A model generated the notes under the pieces. It did not search any database and was not told where the DNA came from. It was given only the letters and a program-made list of their open reading frames with translations. Made by a program: the position numbers and the translations under genes. 64,000 bases of DNA, from positions 744,001 to 808,000 of the forward strand of contig NZ_JAGIPH010000001.1 of assembly GCF_017877135.1 (NCBI RefSeq), in the 5' to 3' direction. Below are positions 36,306-45,395 of this stretch, in pieces; position 1 is the first letter of the stretch, and every line of letters starts with the position of its first letter. This DNA is from Neorhizobium galegae (GTDB lineage: Bacteria > Pseudomonadota > Alphaproteobacteria > Rhizobiales > Rhizobiaceae).

Positions 36306-36698
36306 ATGCGCCACATTGCCCGGCTTTTCATGGTTGTTGCCGTTCTCCTGCAGGGGATGATGCCGGTGCTTGCCCTGCAGCCGATGGCCGTAATACCGAC
36401 AATGGCGTTAATGCCGCATCATGCTGCCTTTTCGTCCGCGGCCATGGACGATGGTCACGCGCCGCATGGCCCGCATCACGCGCATGCGACACAGAAAATG
36501 GCTCCCTGTCCCGGCTGCAAGCCGATGCCGATGATGAACTGCTGCGCCGGAGCGTTTTGCGCGGCCTGCTTGTCGCCGCTGCCGGTGCCGCTTTTTGCCG
36601 ATGTGCGCAAAACGCTTCCGCTGAGCTATCCCGCTTCCCGCGTGGCACAGATGCGGGCCGGCGCGCCCGATCCGCTGGTGCCCCCTCCCCGCGCCTGA
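36306..36698 (+). CDS. exported Cys/His/Met-rich small protein, putative metal binding
   Basis: A 130-residue protein with an N-terminal signal-like segment (MRHIARLFMVVAVLLQGMMP). It is followed by a region dense in Met, His and Cys: MPHH, DDGHAPHGPHHAHA, CPGC, MMNCC and CAAC within about 90 residues, then a Pro-rich end. Such composition is typical of exported copper- or heavy-metal-binding proteins. It is directly upstream of a DUF305 gene (67 bases), itself linked to copper in several bacteria, so a metal-handling pair is plausible. I do not recognise a named family with confidence; an upstream ATG at 36282 is possible. Confidence 0.65.
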   Translation: MRHIARLFMVVAVLLQGMMPVLALQPMAVIPTMALMPHHAAFSSAAMDDGHAPHGPHHAHATQKMAPCPGCKPMPMMNCCAGAFCAACLSPLPVPLFADVRKTLPLSYPASRVAQMRAGAPDPLVPPPRA

Positions 36699-36765
36699 CC
36701 TTTGCGATGAACGGGCCGATCCGGCCCAATTCCATCCATTTGCGTCAGATAAAAGGGAAATCCCC

Positions 36766-37191
36766 ATGACCACCAGACTGCTCGACCCGAGACTGATCCC
36801 GGCTGCGCTTGCCGCAGCGCTTGCCTTCACCGCCCCGCTTCTCGGCGCGCCCGCAATCGCGCAGGACATGCCGGCCCATGCCGGGCATGGCGAGATGAAG
36901 GGCTCCATGATGAGCCAGATGCCAAAAGCGGCCGACACGCCCTCCACCCGCGCCTTCGAAGCGGCCAACCGCAAGATGCACATGGACATGGCGGTCAAAT
37001 ATACCGGCGATGCCGATGTGGATTTCGTCCGTTCGATGATCCCCCATCATCAGGGTGCCATCGACATGGCCCGCGTCGAGCTTGAACACGGCAAGGATCC
37101 AAAGATCCGCGCGCTGGCGCAGGACGTGATCAAGGCGCAGGAGGCCGAGATTACCGAGATGAAGGCCTGGCTGAAGAGCCACGGCCGTTAA
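36766..37191 (+). CDS. exported DUF305 family protein (CopM-like)
   Basis: A 141-residue protein with a signal peptide (cleavage near AIA-QD at about residue 33) and one DUF305 domain of the ferritin-like/four-helix type. Key segments are ANRKMHMDMAVKYTGDADVD and the signature SMIPHHQGAIDMARVEL. Met/His-rich motifs such as HAGHGEMKGSMMSQM precede the domain. DUF305 proteins, for example CopM of cyanobacteria, bind copper in the periplasm, so a periplasmic metal-binding role is likely. AAAGGGAAA precedes the ATG. A strong hairpin follows the stop. Confidence 0.88.
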   Translation: MTTRLLDPRLIPAALAAALAFTAPLLGAPAIAQDMPAHAGHGEMKGSMMSQMPKAADTPSTRAFEAANRKMHMDMAVKYTGDADVDFVRSMIPHHQGAIDMARVELEHGKDPKIRALAQDVIKAQEAEITEMKAWLKSHGR

Positions 37192-37208
37192 GCACGGGCA
37201 CGACCGAT

Positions 37209-37240
37209 GCAATGGCGCTTTCCCGCGCCATTGCTTTGCC
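37209..37240 (+). terminator. hairpin terminator after the DUF305 gene
   Basis: A perfect 10-bp stem GCAATGGCGC (37209-37218) with GCGCCATTGC (37225-37234) and loop tttccc is followed by a weak T-rich stretch. It ends the Cys/His-rich/DUF305 unit. Confidence 0.7.
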
Positions 37241-37288
37241 TCACCGCCGGGTTACACTTGCGCTTGGCTGAACATTCGGAGGCTGCCC

Positions 37289-38005
37289 ATGACGATCCGC
37301 CGCTTGTCCGTGATCGGTTTCGATGCCGACGACACGCTCTGGCAGAACGAGCAGTTCTATCGCCTGACGGAAGGCCATTTTCGCGCGCTGCTCGCCGACT
37401 TTGCGGAAGGCGAGCAGATTTCCGAACGGCTGCTGGAGGCGGAAAAGCGCAACCTTGCCCATTACGGTTTCGGCATCAAGGGCTTTACCCTCTCGATGAT
37501 CGAGACGGCGCTGGAAGTGACCGAAGGCAAGGTGTCGAGCGAGGTCATTGGAAAAATCCTCACCATCGGCCGCGATCTGCTGAGCCACCCGGTGGAATGC
37601 CTGCCGCAGGCGCGGGCCGCGCTGGAGGCGCTTCGCGGGCGCTATTTTCTGGTGCTGATCACCAAGGGCGACCTCTTCGACCAGGAACGCAAGCTTGCCC
37701 AATCCGGTCTTGGCGATTTCTTCGATGCGGTGGAAATCGTCTCCGACAAGACGGCCACCACCTATCGCCGGATCTTTGCAAAACATGGCGAAGGCGCCGA
37801 ACAGGCGATGATGGTGGGCAATTCGCTGAAATCCGATGTGGTGCCGGCCATTGCAAGCGGCGCCTGGGGCGTGTTCGTGCCGCACGAACTGACCTGGGTT
37901 CTGGAGCATGTGGAACGCCCGCTCGAGGCGCCGCGCTTTCGCGAGATCGAAACGCTGGGCCAACTGCCCGACCTCATCGCGCAGATCTGTTCGGCACCGG
38001 ATTAA
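37289..38005 (+). CDS. HAD-family hydrolase (YjjG-like)
   Basis: A 238-residue HAD phosphatase. Motif I is VIGFDADDTLWQNEQF at residues 8-23, motif II LVLITKGDLFDQERK, and motif III MMVGNSLKSDVVPAIASGA. The Asp-Ala-Asp-Asp-Thr start and helical cap fit the YjjG/haloacid-dehalogenase nucleotidase-like subgroup; the substrate is unknown. GGAGG at 37278-37282 marks the start. Its stop overlaps the convergent tag gene by four bases. Confidence 0.88.
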   Translation: MTIRRLSVIGFDADDTLWQNEQFYRLTEGHFRALLADFAEGEQISERLLEAEKRNLAHYGFGIKGFTLSMIETALEVTEGKVSSEVIGKILTIGRDLLSHPVECLPQARAALEALRGRYFLVLITKGDLFDQERKLAQSGLGDFFDAVEIVSDKTATTYRRIFAKHGEGAEQAMMVGNSLKSDVVPAIASGAWGVFVPHELTWVLEHVERPLEAPRFREIETLGQLPDLIAQICSAPD

Positions 38006-38631
38006 GGCCGCACGAAAGCATCCTTGAGCGCCTGCACCTCCGGCTGGCGATAACAGCCGTCCAGATGATCGTTGACGAGGCCCATGGCCTGCATGAAGGC
38101 ATAGACCGTGGTCGGGCCGACAAAACTCCAGCCGCGCTTTTTCAAGTCCTTTGACAGCCGCACCGAGGTGGGCGTCGTCGGATTGGCCCGCAGCGTGTCG
38201 AGATCCATCACCGCCGGGCGTTCGGAGGTATCCGGCTCATAGGACCAGAAGAACTTGGCAAGCGAGCCGAATTCATCGCGCAGCTCCACCGCCCGGCGGG
38301 CATTGTTGATGGTGGAAACGATCTTTCCGCGGTGGCGGATGATGCCGGCATCGGCCACGCAGCGTTCGATATCCGCCTCATCGAACAGCGCGACCTTGTT
38401 AAAATCGAAGCCGGCAAAGGCTGCGCGAAAATTGTCGCGCTTGCGCAGGATGGTGAGCCACGACAGGCCCGACTGAAAGCCTTCAAGGCAGATCTTTTCA
38501 AACAGCCGGATATCGTCGACCACCGGCAGGCCCCACTCCGCATCGTGGTAGCGCTCGTAATCGGCAAGGCCCTGATGCCAGCTGCAGCGGCAACGTCCGT
38601 CCGCCCCCTCAATGATCCCCGGCTTCTGCAT
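38002..38631 (-). CDS. tag: DNA-3-methyladenine glycosylase I
   Basis: A 209-residue base-excision repair glycosylase removing 3-methyladenine. Features of the Tag family are the N-terminal RCRCSWHQG (Cys zinc ligand), YHDAEWGLPVVDD with the catalytic Glu, LEGFQSGLSWLTILRKR, and the C-terminal His/Cys DGCYRQ. GGAGGG precedes the ATG at 38631 by about 9 bases; the frame remains open far upstream, but that part is a shadow of the opposite-strand gene. It converges on and overlaps the HAD gene by four bases. Confidence 0.95.
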   Translation of the reverse strand: MQKPGIIEGADGRCRCSWHQGLADYERYHDAEWGLPVVDDIRLFEKICLEGFQSGLSWLTILRKRDNFRAAFAGFDFNKVALFDEADIERCVADAGIIRHRGKIVSTINNARRAVELRDEFGSLAKFFWSYEPDTSERPAVMDLDTLRANPTTPTSVRLSKDLKKRGWSFVGPTTVYAFMQAMGLVNDHLDGCYRQPEVQALKDAFVRP

Positions 38632-38838
38632 GATCGATATCCCTCCCGACGCGCCCCCTCGTTTAGCCGGGATAAACCATGTCTGCCAACCAGAGATTAA
38701 CCGTGACGGCAGAGTTTGCGCCAAAACCTGACAGGCAACGGGAGCGCATTTACGTTTCGCTTGCACCTTTCCCGCACGGTCAGGCCATCGCGGCGTGAAG
38801 GCGATCAGTGGGTTAAGCATTTGCAAAGGATAAGGCCG

Positions 38839-39660
38839 ATGAAGACGATGTGGCTGATCGGTGCGCTGGGACTTGCAAGCCTCTCGGGTCCGGCACTGGC
38901 CGAGGACCGTTATGCGGAGCGCCCGCCCGTCATCGTCAGCCCGGATCTCACCGCGCCCTGGATTACGCAGCTCGGCGGCACGCCGCGTCGCACGCCTGTC
39001 CCCTCCGGCGTCCGCGCCGCTCAAGTGCCACCACCGCCCGGCCTGCGCGTCCTCTACCGCCAGCCGCCGCCGTCGCCGCGCACCCAGTCCACCCAGATCC
39101 GCCCACGGGAGCCGCAAGTGGCACCGGAGCCGCAGGCGCAAGGTGTGCGGCCGGTGCAGACGACGGTGGCCGGGCGGCCTCTTCCGGTCATCCGCGGGCG
39201 CATCGAGCCGCAATTCCTGCCGCAGATCGTGTCCTTCGACACCAGCCACGCGCCCGGCACGATCATCATCGATTCGACCAGCCGCTTTCTCTATCTCGTG
39301 CTGCAGGATGGCAAGGCGAAGCGCTATGGCGTCGGCGTTGGCAAGCCCGGCTTCGAATGGGCCGGCGCCCATACCGTAACCCGCAAGGCCGAATGGCCAA
39401 GCTGGCATCCGCCACAGGAGATGATCAGCCGCGAGGCGGAAAAGGGGCATTACCTGCCGGCTTCCATGGAGGGCGGACCGGAAAACCCGCTCGGCGCCCG
39501 TGCGCTCTATCTCGGCTCGACGCTCTACCGCATCCACGGCACCAATGCCCCCTGGACCATCGGTTCCGCCGTCTCCTCCGGCTGCATCCGCATGCGCAAT
39601 GAAGACGTCACCGATCTCTACGGCCGCGTGCCCGTTGGCACCAAGGTGATCGTCATCTGA
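38839..39660 (+). CDS. L,D-transpeptidase (YkuD domain)
   Basis: A 273-residue periplasmic protein with a signal peptide (MKTMWLIGALGLASLSGPALA). A Pro/Arg/Gln-rich linker (about 30-115) precedes a YkuD domain at about 140-273. The catalytic motif is IHGTNAPWTIGSAVSSGCIR with the nucleophilic Cys. Such enzymes form 3-3 peptidoglycan cross-links or attach outer-membrane proteins to peptidoglycan; rhizobia have many paralogues. AAGGATAAGG precedes the ATG at 38839. It is divergent from tag and followed by an outer-membrane barrel gene. Confidence 0.93.
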   Translation: MKTMWLIGALGLASLSGPALAEDRYAERPPVIVSPDLTAPWITQLGGTPRRTPVPSGVRAAQVPPPPGLRVLYRQPPPSPRTQSTQIRPREPQVAPEPQAQGVRPVQTTVAGRPLPVIRGRIEPQFLPQIVSFDTSHAPGTIIIDSTSRFLYLVLQDGKAKRYGVGVGKPGFEWAGAHTVTRKAEWPSWHPPQEMISREAEKGHYLPASMEGGPENPLGARALYLGSTLYRIHGTNAPWTIGSAVSSGCIRMRNEDVTDLYGRVPVGTKVIVI

Positions 39661-39755
39661 GTTCAAGTGATGCCGCCGCGCCACAGCCGCGTCATCACCC
39701 TGTCATCGACGCCCGCTTAGCTCCATCCCAAGCTTTGGGGATCGGGGTCAACATC

Positions 39756-40418
39756 ATGTCTTTTCGCATGGGTCTTGCCGCTGCCGTCTTGGGCGGCTGT
39801 CTTCTTGTCGGTGTCGCCCATGCGGGCGATTTCGAGATTTCCGCCTATGGCGGTTACCAGACCGCGCCGCACAGCAAGGTAGAAGTGTCCGACCAGGCGG
39901 ATTTCACCGCCGGCTGGGAGGGAAAATCCTTTGCCTCGCCGCCCTATTGGGGCGTGCGCGGCACCTACTGGTTCGAGGGCGGTGCGCTCTCCAATCTCGG
40001 CATCTCGCTCGATTACACCCATGACAAGGTCTATGCCGACGACGACACGCTGCAAAAATCCGGCTGGTCGCATTTCGAGTTCACCGATGGCCTCAATCTC
40101 CTGACGCTGAACGCGCTCTATCGCTTTCCGCTGGAGAGCATGCCGGCGCTCACCCCCTATGTCGGTGCCGGTGCCGGCATCAACGTGCCGCATGTGGAAG
40201 TCACGCGTGCCTCGGGCAAGACGTTCGAATACCAGTTCGGTGGCGCGACGCTGCAGGCGCAGGCCGGCGTGAGTTACGCCATCACCAGGAACTGGTCGAC
40301 CTTTCTGGAATACAAGGGCACCTATTCCTTCGTCGACGTGGACATCGACAGCGGCGCGTCGCTGAAGACCGACGTGAAGACCAATGCGGTTAATTTCGGC
40401 GTCGCCTACAAGTTCTAA
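39756..40418 (+). CDS. outer-membrane beta-barrel protein (possible LpxQ-like)
   Basis: A 220-residue protein with a signal peptide (cleavage near AHA-GD at residue 24) and alternating hydrophobic strands ending in VNFGVAYKF, with a C-terminal aromatic residue as expected for an eight-stranded barrel. DFEISAYGGYQTAPHS opens the barrel. Proteins of this type in rhizobia include the lipid A oxidase LpxQ; the size and opening fit, but I cannot verify this without a search. The ATG at 39756 has GGGG upstream. It converges with glcF, overlapping its stop by four bases. Confidence 0.75.
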   Translation: MSFRMGLAAAVLGGCLLVGVAHAGDFEISAYGGYQTAPHSKVEVSDQADFTAGWEGKSFASPPYWGVRGTYWFEGGALSNLGISLDYTHDKVYADDDTLQKSGWSHFEFTDGLNLLTLNALYRFPLESMPALTPYVGAGAGINVPHVEVTRASGKTFEYQFGGATLQAQAGVSYAITRNWSTFLEYKGTYSFVDVDIDSGASLKTDVKTNAVNFGVAYKF

Positions 40419-41719
40419 GCCCGTTCAAGACCGGCAAGCTTGGCGGGTTTCGGCCCGCCATAGGCCCAGTCCAGCAGTTCCACCGTATGCAGGATCGGCA
40501 TTTTCGCAGCGGTCGCAATCTGCGTGATGCAGCCGATATTGCCGGTGGCGATCAGATCGGCGCGGGTCGCCTCGATATTCTTCACCTTGCGCGCCTTCAA
40601 CTGCGCCGAAATCTCGGGCTGCAGGATATTATAGGTTCCGGCCGATCCGCAGCAGAGATGGCCTTCGGCCGGATCCTTCACCGCAAACCCCGCCGCCTTC
40701 AGAAGAAGTTTCGGCTGCATTGTGATCTTCTGGCCGTGCTGCATCGAGCAGGCGGAATGATAGGCGACGGTGAGGTTCTGCGGAGCAAGACGCGGCAGGT
40801 CGAGCAGCGCCAGAAATTCGGTGACATCCTTGGCGAGCGCCGAAACCCGTGCGGCCTTTTCAGCATAGGCCGGATCAAGCCGCAGCATGTGGCCATAGTC
40901 CTTGATCGTCGTGCCGCAGCCCGAGGCGGTGATGAGGATGGCATCGAGCCCGCCCGCCTCGATCTCGCGCGTCCAGGCATCAACATTGGCGCGGGCAAAA
41001 TCCAGCGCTGCCGCCTCGCGGCCCATGTGATGCACCAGCGCGCCGCAACAGCCCTCTCCCTTGGGTGTCACGATCTCCACCCCGAGCCGGGACAGCAGCC
41101 GAACGGTTGCCGCATTGATGCCGGGATCGAGCACCGGCTGGGCGCAGCCGGCAAGGATCGCGACACGCCCGCGGACCGGTTGTTCCACTGGGACCGGACC
41201 CGCAGGTGCGGCCGGAAGCGGGCTTTGCGGCGCAAGTTCCAGCATGGCGGCAAGCGGTTTTAACGCCCTTACGCGGCCAAGAACGGACGCTAGCGGCCGG
41301 GCCAGACGGGCAAGCGCCAGCGCCAGCCGGAAGCGCTGCGGATGGGGCAGCACCGCCACAAGCACGCCGCGGATCAGCCGGTCGATCAGCGGGCGGCGAT
41401 AGGTGTTTTCGATATGGGCCCGCGCATGGTCGATGAGGTGCATGTAATCGACGCCGGAGGGACAAGTGGTGGTGCAGGCAAGGCAGGAGAGACAGCGGTC
41501 GATATGGGTCACCACCTCGCGGTCGGCCGGCCGGTCGTTCTCCAGCATGTCCTTGATGAGGTAGATGCGCCCGCGCGGACTGTCGAGTTCATTGCCGAGC
41601 GTTACATAGGTCGGACAGGTGGCGGTGCAGAAACCGCAATGCACGCAGCGCCGCAGGATTTTTTCCGATTGCGCCACATGCGGATCGGCAAGCTGGGCTT
41701 CGGTGAAATTGGTCTGCAT
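40415..41719 (-). CDS. glcF: glycolate oxidase iron-sulfur subunit GlcF
   Basis: A 434-residue subunit passing electrons from the flavin subunits of glycolate oxidase. Two 4Fe-4S motifs are near the N-terminus: CVHCGFCTATCPT (with the fourth Cys-Pro) and CLSCLACTTTCPSGV. Two CCG-type domains follow, with EGCCGALVHHMG and HLCCGSAGTYNI. It starts MQTNFTEAQLADP. It is the third gene of glcDEF, six bases after glcE. The complex oxidises glycolate to glyoxylate. Confidence 0.96.
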   Translation of the reverse strand: MQTNFTEAQLADPHVAQSEKILRRCVHCGFCTATCPTYVTLGNELDSPRGRIYLIKDMLENDRPADREVVTHIDRCLSCLACTTTCPSGVDYMHLIDHARAHIENTYRRPLIDRLIRGVLVAVLPHPQRFRLALALARLARPLASVLGRVRALKPLAAMLELAPQSPLPAAPAGPVPVEQPVRGRVAILAGCAQPVLDPGINAATVRLLSRLGVEIVTPKGEGCCGALVHHMGREAAALDFARANVDAWTREIEAGGLDAILITASGCGTTIKDYGHMLRLDPAYAEKAARVSALAKDVTEFLALLDLPRLAPQNLTVAYHSACSMQHGQKITMQPKLLLKAAGFAVKDPAEGHLCCGSAGTYNILQPEISAQLKARKVKNIEATRADLIATGNIGCITQIATAAKMPILHTVELLDWAYGGPKPAKLAGLERA

Positions 41720-41725
41720 CGGCGG

Positions 41726-42991
41726 TTACGCCCCCATCTTTCCCGGATTGAAAATGCCGGCCGGGTCCAGCTTTTGCCTGACCCGTTCAGACAGGGCCGC
41801 AAGCGGCGCCGGCTGCGGCTCGAAGGCGGGCGTCTGATCGCGCACGGTATCGCCGGCGCGCAGCAGCGTGGCATGGCCGCCGCCGAACCGGGCAATGAGG
41901 GCACGCAACAGCGCGGCCTCCGGGTCTGCCTCCATGCGCATCCACACAAGACCGCCCTGCCAGTCGTAAAACGCATCGACACCGGCTTCGAGCCTGAGGG
42001 CCGCCACCAGCGACGCTCCGGCACCGGGCGAAACCGAAACCCGCCAGAGCGGTTTCTGGCTGCGATCCGCATAAGGCAGCACGTCGCGGATCTGCAGCCA
42101 CAAATGCGCGCTCGCCTCGGCCTCGACGCGCGAGACCGGACCGAACCGGTGAAGGGCAGCAGTGAGTTTTTCGGCGCGCACGGGAACGGAGGCGGACAGG
42201 CCCTCGAGCCGCAGAACGGTTGCCGCACCATCCGGCAGGCGGCCGGAAAGGAAGCGGCCGCGCACGCTTTCCGGCAGGTGGGCAGCGCCGGACACCTCGA
42301 CGGAAAGTCCCATGGCAAGCGCCATGGCGCGTGCGCCGACGTCATCCTCAAGGCCGCTTACGATCAGCGTCTGTTCCGTCTGCGGGCGGGGCGCCACGCG
42401 AAACGTCACTTCGGTGAGGAAGCCGAGCGTGCCGAAGGAGCCGGCCAGCAGCTTGACGAGATCGAGCCCGGTGACATTCTTCATCACCCGTCCGCCGGCG
42501 CGGATGACCTCGCCCTCCCCGTTGATGAAGCGGATGCCGAGAAGGCTGTCGCGCGCGGCGCCCGCCAGGATGCGGCGCGGACCGGAGGCATTGGTGGCAA
42601 AGACGCCGCCGATGGTGGGCTCGCCTTCCGTGCCCATCACCGCCCGGTGATCCATGGGCTCAAAGGAGAGCATCTGATTGTTTTCGAGCAGGATGTCCTC
42701 GATTTCGGCAACCGGCGTGCCGGCCCGTGCCGTCATCACCATCTCGGCCGGATCATAGGCGACGATGCCGGACATGGCCGCCGAGCGCAGCACCGCATCG
42801 GCGTCCACGCGGTTGCCGAAGCCGGAGCGGGTATTGCCGCCGGAGATCGAAAGCCGGCGCCCGGCCTCGGCCGCCGCGCGGATCATGCCGGCCGCCTCCT
42901 CCTCGCAGATCGGAACCAGGATCGCGCTCATCGCGCCGGTATCGAGCGGATTGGCGGTGATGGATGTCATATCCGTCGAAATCGCACTCAT
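41726..42991 (-). CDS. glcE: glycolate oxidase FAD-binding subunit GlcE
   Basis: A 421-residue FAD-binding (PCMH-type) subunit of glycolate oxidase. The FAD-binding part shows LSISGGNTRSGFG, TIGGVFATNASGPRR and GRVMKNVTGLDLVKLLAG, all typical of GlcE. The start at 42991 overlaps the glcD stop by four bases (ATGA), giving translational coupling; the open frame further upstream is a shadow of glcD. A later ATG (MTSITAN or MSAILVP) is possible. It is the middle gene of the leftward operon. Confidence 0.95.
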   Translation of the reverse strand: MSAISTDMTSITANPLDTGAMSAILVPICEEEAAGMIRAAAEAGRRLSISGGNTRSGFGNRVDADAVLRSAAMSGIVAYDPAEMVMTARAGTPVAEIEDILLENNQMLSFEPMDHRAVMGTEGEPTIGGVFATNASGPRRILAGAARDSLLGIRFINGEGEVIRAGGRVMKNVTGLDLVKLLAGSFGTLGFLTEVTFRVAPRPQTEQTLIVSGLEDDVGARAMALAMGLSVEVSGAAHLPESVRGRFLSGRLPDGAATVLRLEGLSASVPVRAEKLTAALHRFGPVSRVEAEASAHLWLQIRDVLPYADRSQKPLWRVSVSPGAGASLVAALRLEAGVDAFYDWQGGLVWMRMEADPEAALLRALIARFGGGHATLLRAGDTVRDQTPAFEPQPAPLAALSERVRQKLDPAGIFNPGKMGA

Positions 42992-44442
42992 GCGGAAACC
43001 GTCCCCATGGCAGGCCGCCCGTCGAGCGGAAACACCTTTGACGGGTTCATCAGCCATTGCGCATCGAAGGCGGCGCGCACCGCCATCTGCTGGTGAAGAT
43101 CGGCTTTCGAATACTGGTGGCGCATCAGGTCGCGCTTTTCGATGCCGACGCCATGCTCGCCGGTGAGGCAGCCGCCCGCATCGACGCAGAGTTTCAGGAT
43201 CTCGTTGCCGGCCGCCTCCGCGCGGGCTGCCTCGTCGGGATCGTTCGCATTGAACAGGATCAGCGGATGCATGTTGCCATCGCCGGCGTGAAAGACATTG
43301 GCGACGCGAAGCCCAAAGCCTTGAACGATCTCGCCGGTGCGCTTCAGCACATAAGGCAGCTGGCTGAGCGGCACCGTGCCGTCCATGCAGATGTAATCGG
43401 CGATGCGGCCGGTGGCGCCGAAGGCGGATTTGCGGCCCTTCCAGATGAGAGCGGCCTCCGTCGCCGACTGGCATTCGCGCACCGTTTTCACCCCATGGCG
43501 GCAGGCGATCTCGACGATCAGCGCCAGCATGGCGTCCATCTCGGCCTCCGACCCCTCGACCTCGACGATCAGCAGAGCCTCGACATCCAGCGGATAGCCG
43601 GCCTTGGCAAAGGCCTCGCAGATCTCGATGGCGGGCTTGTCCATGAATTCGATCGCAACGGGAATGATGCCCGATCCGATGACATCGGCCACGCAGGCGC
43701 CCGCCCCTTCCGAGGTGTCGAAGCCGAACAGCACGGGCCGCGCGCCCTCCGGCTTTGCGATGAGGCGCACCGTCGCTTCCGTGACGATGCCAAGCTGGCC
43801 TTCCGAGCCGCAGACGAGGCCAAGCAGATCATAGCCGCCGGCATCCAGATGCTTGCCGCCAAGCTCGATCACCGTGCCATCCACCAGCACCAGTTTGACG
43901 CCGAGCAGGTTATTGGTGGTGACGCCATATTTCAGACAGTGCGCGCCGCCGGAATTCATGCCGATATTGCCGCCGATGGTGCAGGCCAGTTGCGAGCTCG
44001 GATCCGGCGCGTAGAAAAACCCCTCCGGCGACACCGCATCGGAAATGGACAGATTGGTGACGCCCGCCTGCACGGTTGCCGTGCGGTTGAACGTGTCGAT
44101 CTCCAGGATCTGCGTCATGCGAGACAGCCCGATTACGACGGCATCCTCCTGCGGGATGGCGCCGCCGCAGAGCGACGTGCCCGCCCCGCGCGGCACGACC
44201 GGGATGCCATAGCGGTGACAGTATTTCAGGACAGCCGCCACCTCGGCAGTGGTCTTGGGCAGCGCGACGGCCAGCGGCAGGCGGCGATAGGCGACAAAGG
44301 CATCCGTTTCAAACGGCACCAGTTCGCGCGCCTCATGCACCAGACACTCCGGCGGCAAAAGATCCGCCAGATCGGCAATGATGACCGAGCGGCGCGCCAA
44401 CACCTCGGCACGCGGCTTCAGGAATGCGATGACCTCCGACAC
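42988..44442 (-). CDS. glcD: glycolate oxidase subunit GlcD
   Basis: A 484-residue FAD-linked oxidase, the catalytic subunit of glycolate oxidase. FAD-binding segments are VPRGAGTSLCGGA and IGGNIGMNSGGAHCLKYG, and the C-terminal metal/substrate part has VFHAGDGNMHP and CLTGEHGVGIEKR. The start is a GTG at 44442 with GGAGGAG upstream. It heads the glcDEF operon. The 267-base gap to the divergent NUDIX gene includes an AT-rich stretch at about 44520-44660 that may hold promoters. Regulator GlcC is not in the window. Confidence 0.97.
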   Translation of the reverse strand: MSEVIAFLKPRAEVLARRSVIIADLADLLPPECLVHEARELVPFETDAFVAYRRLPLAVALPKTTAEVAAVLKYCHRYGIPVVPRGAGTSLCGGAIPQEDAVVIGLSRMTQILEIDTFNRTATVQAGVTNLSISDAVSPEGFFYAPDPSSQLACTIGGNIGMNSGGAHCLKYGVTTNNLLGVKLVLVDGTVIELGGKHLDAGGYDLLGLVCGSEGQLGIVTEATVRLIAKPEGARPVLFGFDTSEGAGACVADVIGSGIIPVAIEFMDKPAIEICEAFAKAGYPLDVEALLIVEVEGSEAEMDAMLALIVEIACRHGVKTVRECQSATEAALIWKGRKSAFGATGRIADYICMDGTVPLSQLPYVLKRTGEIVQGFGLRVANVFHAGDGNMHPLILFNANDPDEAARAEAAGNEILKLCVDAGGCLTGEHGVGIEKRDLMRHQYSKADLHQQMAVRAAFDAQWLMNPSKVFPLDGRPAMGTVSA

Positions 44443-44709
44443 GTCGTCTCCTCCACCTGTCCGCCAGTCGTCTCACACATGGCCCATCCGCATCAAGGGC
44501 TTCGCGCAAAGAGAGTGGAGGTCGAAAAAAATCGCTCCATTCCCCAAGCAAATTCTCATATATTCAGGTTGGTGCAATCCAGAGAGTGTAAAAGAGTTTT
44601 GAGATTGCCGCACTTCGAATCAATTTTTCCGCTAACGTCGCAAATGAACAGCTGTGCAATGGCCTTTTCTGCTAGGAGCAATTCAGCATATCCGGAGTGA
44701 ACCAGGACC

Positions 44710-45216
44710 GTGAACCTTCTAAACCAACTCGTCTCGAACCTTTCCCTGATGCTGCGGCGTCCACCGCGCCAGCAGTATGCCGCGCTGTGCTATCGGTTCG
44801 ATGCGGCGCTGGGGCTTCAGGTCCTGCTGCTGACCAGCCGTGAAACCCGCCGCTGGGTCATTCCGAAGGGTTGGCCGATGAAGGGCAAGAAGGCCCATGC
44901 GGTCGCCGAACGCGAAGCCTATGAAGAGGCCGGCGTGCGCGGCAAGGCGGAAAAGGAGCCCTTCGGCTATTTCGCCTATATGAAGAAGCGCAAGAGCGGC
45001 GTGGAAGTGCCGGTGCGGGTGCAGGTCCATGCGCTGCGCGTCGACGAGATGCTGACGGACTTCCCCGAAAAGGACAGCCGGACACTGGACTGGACATCCT
45101 GCGCCGAGGCGGCATTGCGGGTGAACGAGCCGGAACTGCGCGCCCTGTTCATGGCCTTTGATAAGCGGATGGCTTCGCCGGCACCGGTGAAACTGAGGGC
45201 GGCTGCCGGTCGCTGA
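44710..45216 (+). CDS. NUDIX hydrolase
   Basis: A 168-residue Nudix-fold pyrophosphatase. The Nudix box is readable as GWPMKGKKAHAVAEREAYEE followed by AGV; the REAYEEAGV helix with the metal-binding Glu residues is intact, while the Glu expected eight residues before the Arg is a Lys, as in the DIPP-like bacterial subgroup. VIPKGWP just before the box also fits that group. Substrates could be nucleoside polyphosphates or phosphoinositide-like compounds; not determinable. The start is GTG at 44710 with AGGA upstream. It is divergent from glcD. Confidence 0.88.
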   Translation: MNLLNQLVSNLSLMLRRPPRQQYAALCYRFDAALGLQVLLLTSRETRRWVIPKGWPMKGKKAHAVAEREAYEEAGVRGKAEKEPFGYFAYMKKRKSGVEVPVRVQVHALRVDEMLTDFPEKDSRTLDWTSCAEAALRVNEPELRALFMAFDKRMASPAPVKLRAAAGR

Positions 45217-45395
45217 CGCAGGCCGCACGGCAAAATGACGTTGCGCCGCAGCCCTTGCGGCCAGGATATTCATAAACATCGACCGGCGCAGGCGAGATTG
45301 TCGCACAGTGCGTCCATATTGTCTGACATCCCGGCGCTGCCGCGCATCGGCGATGATTGACCTCAAGAAAATTTTGCGAAGGCGGCATTTAATCC

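Noticed and set aside
38632-39684. Upstream in-frame extension of tag on the minus strand
   Set aside because: It is opposite the L,D-transpeptidase gene, and the Tag family starts at 38631 with a good ribosome site.
42992-43474. Upstream in-frame extension of glcE
   Set aside because: It overlaps the conserved C-terminus of glcD in another frame; the ATGA overlap at 42988-42991 gives the natural start.
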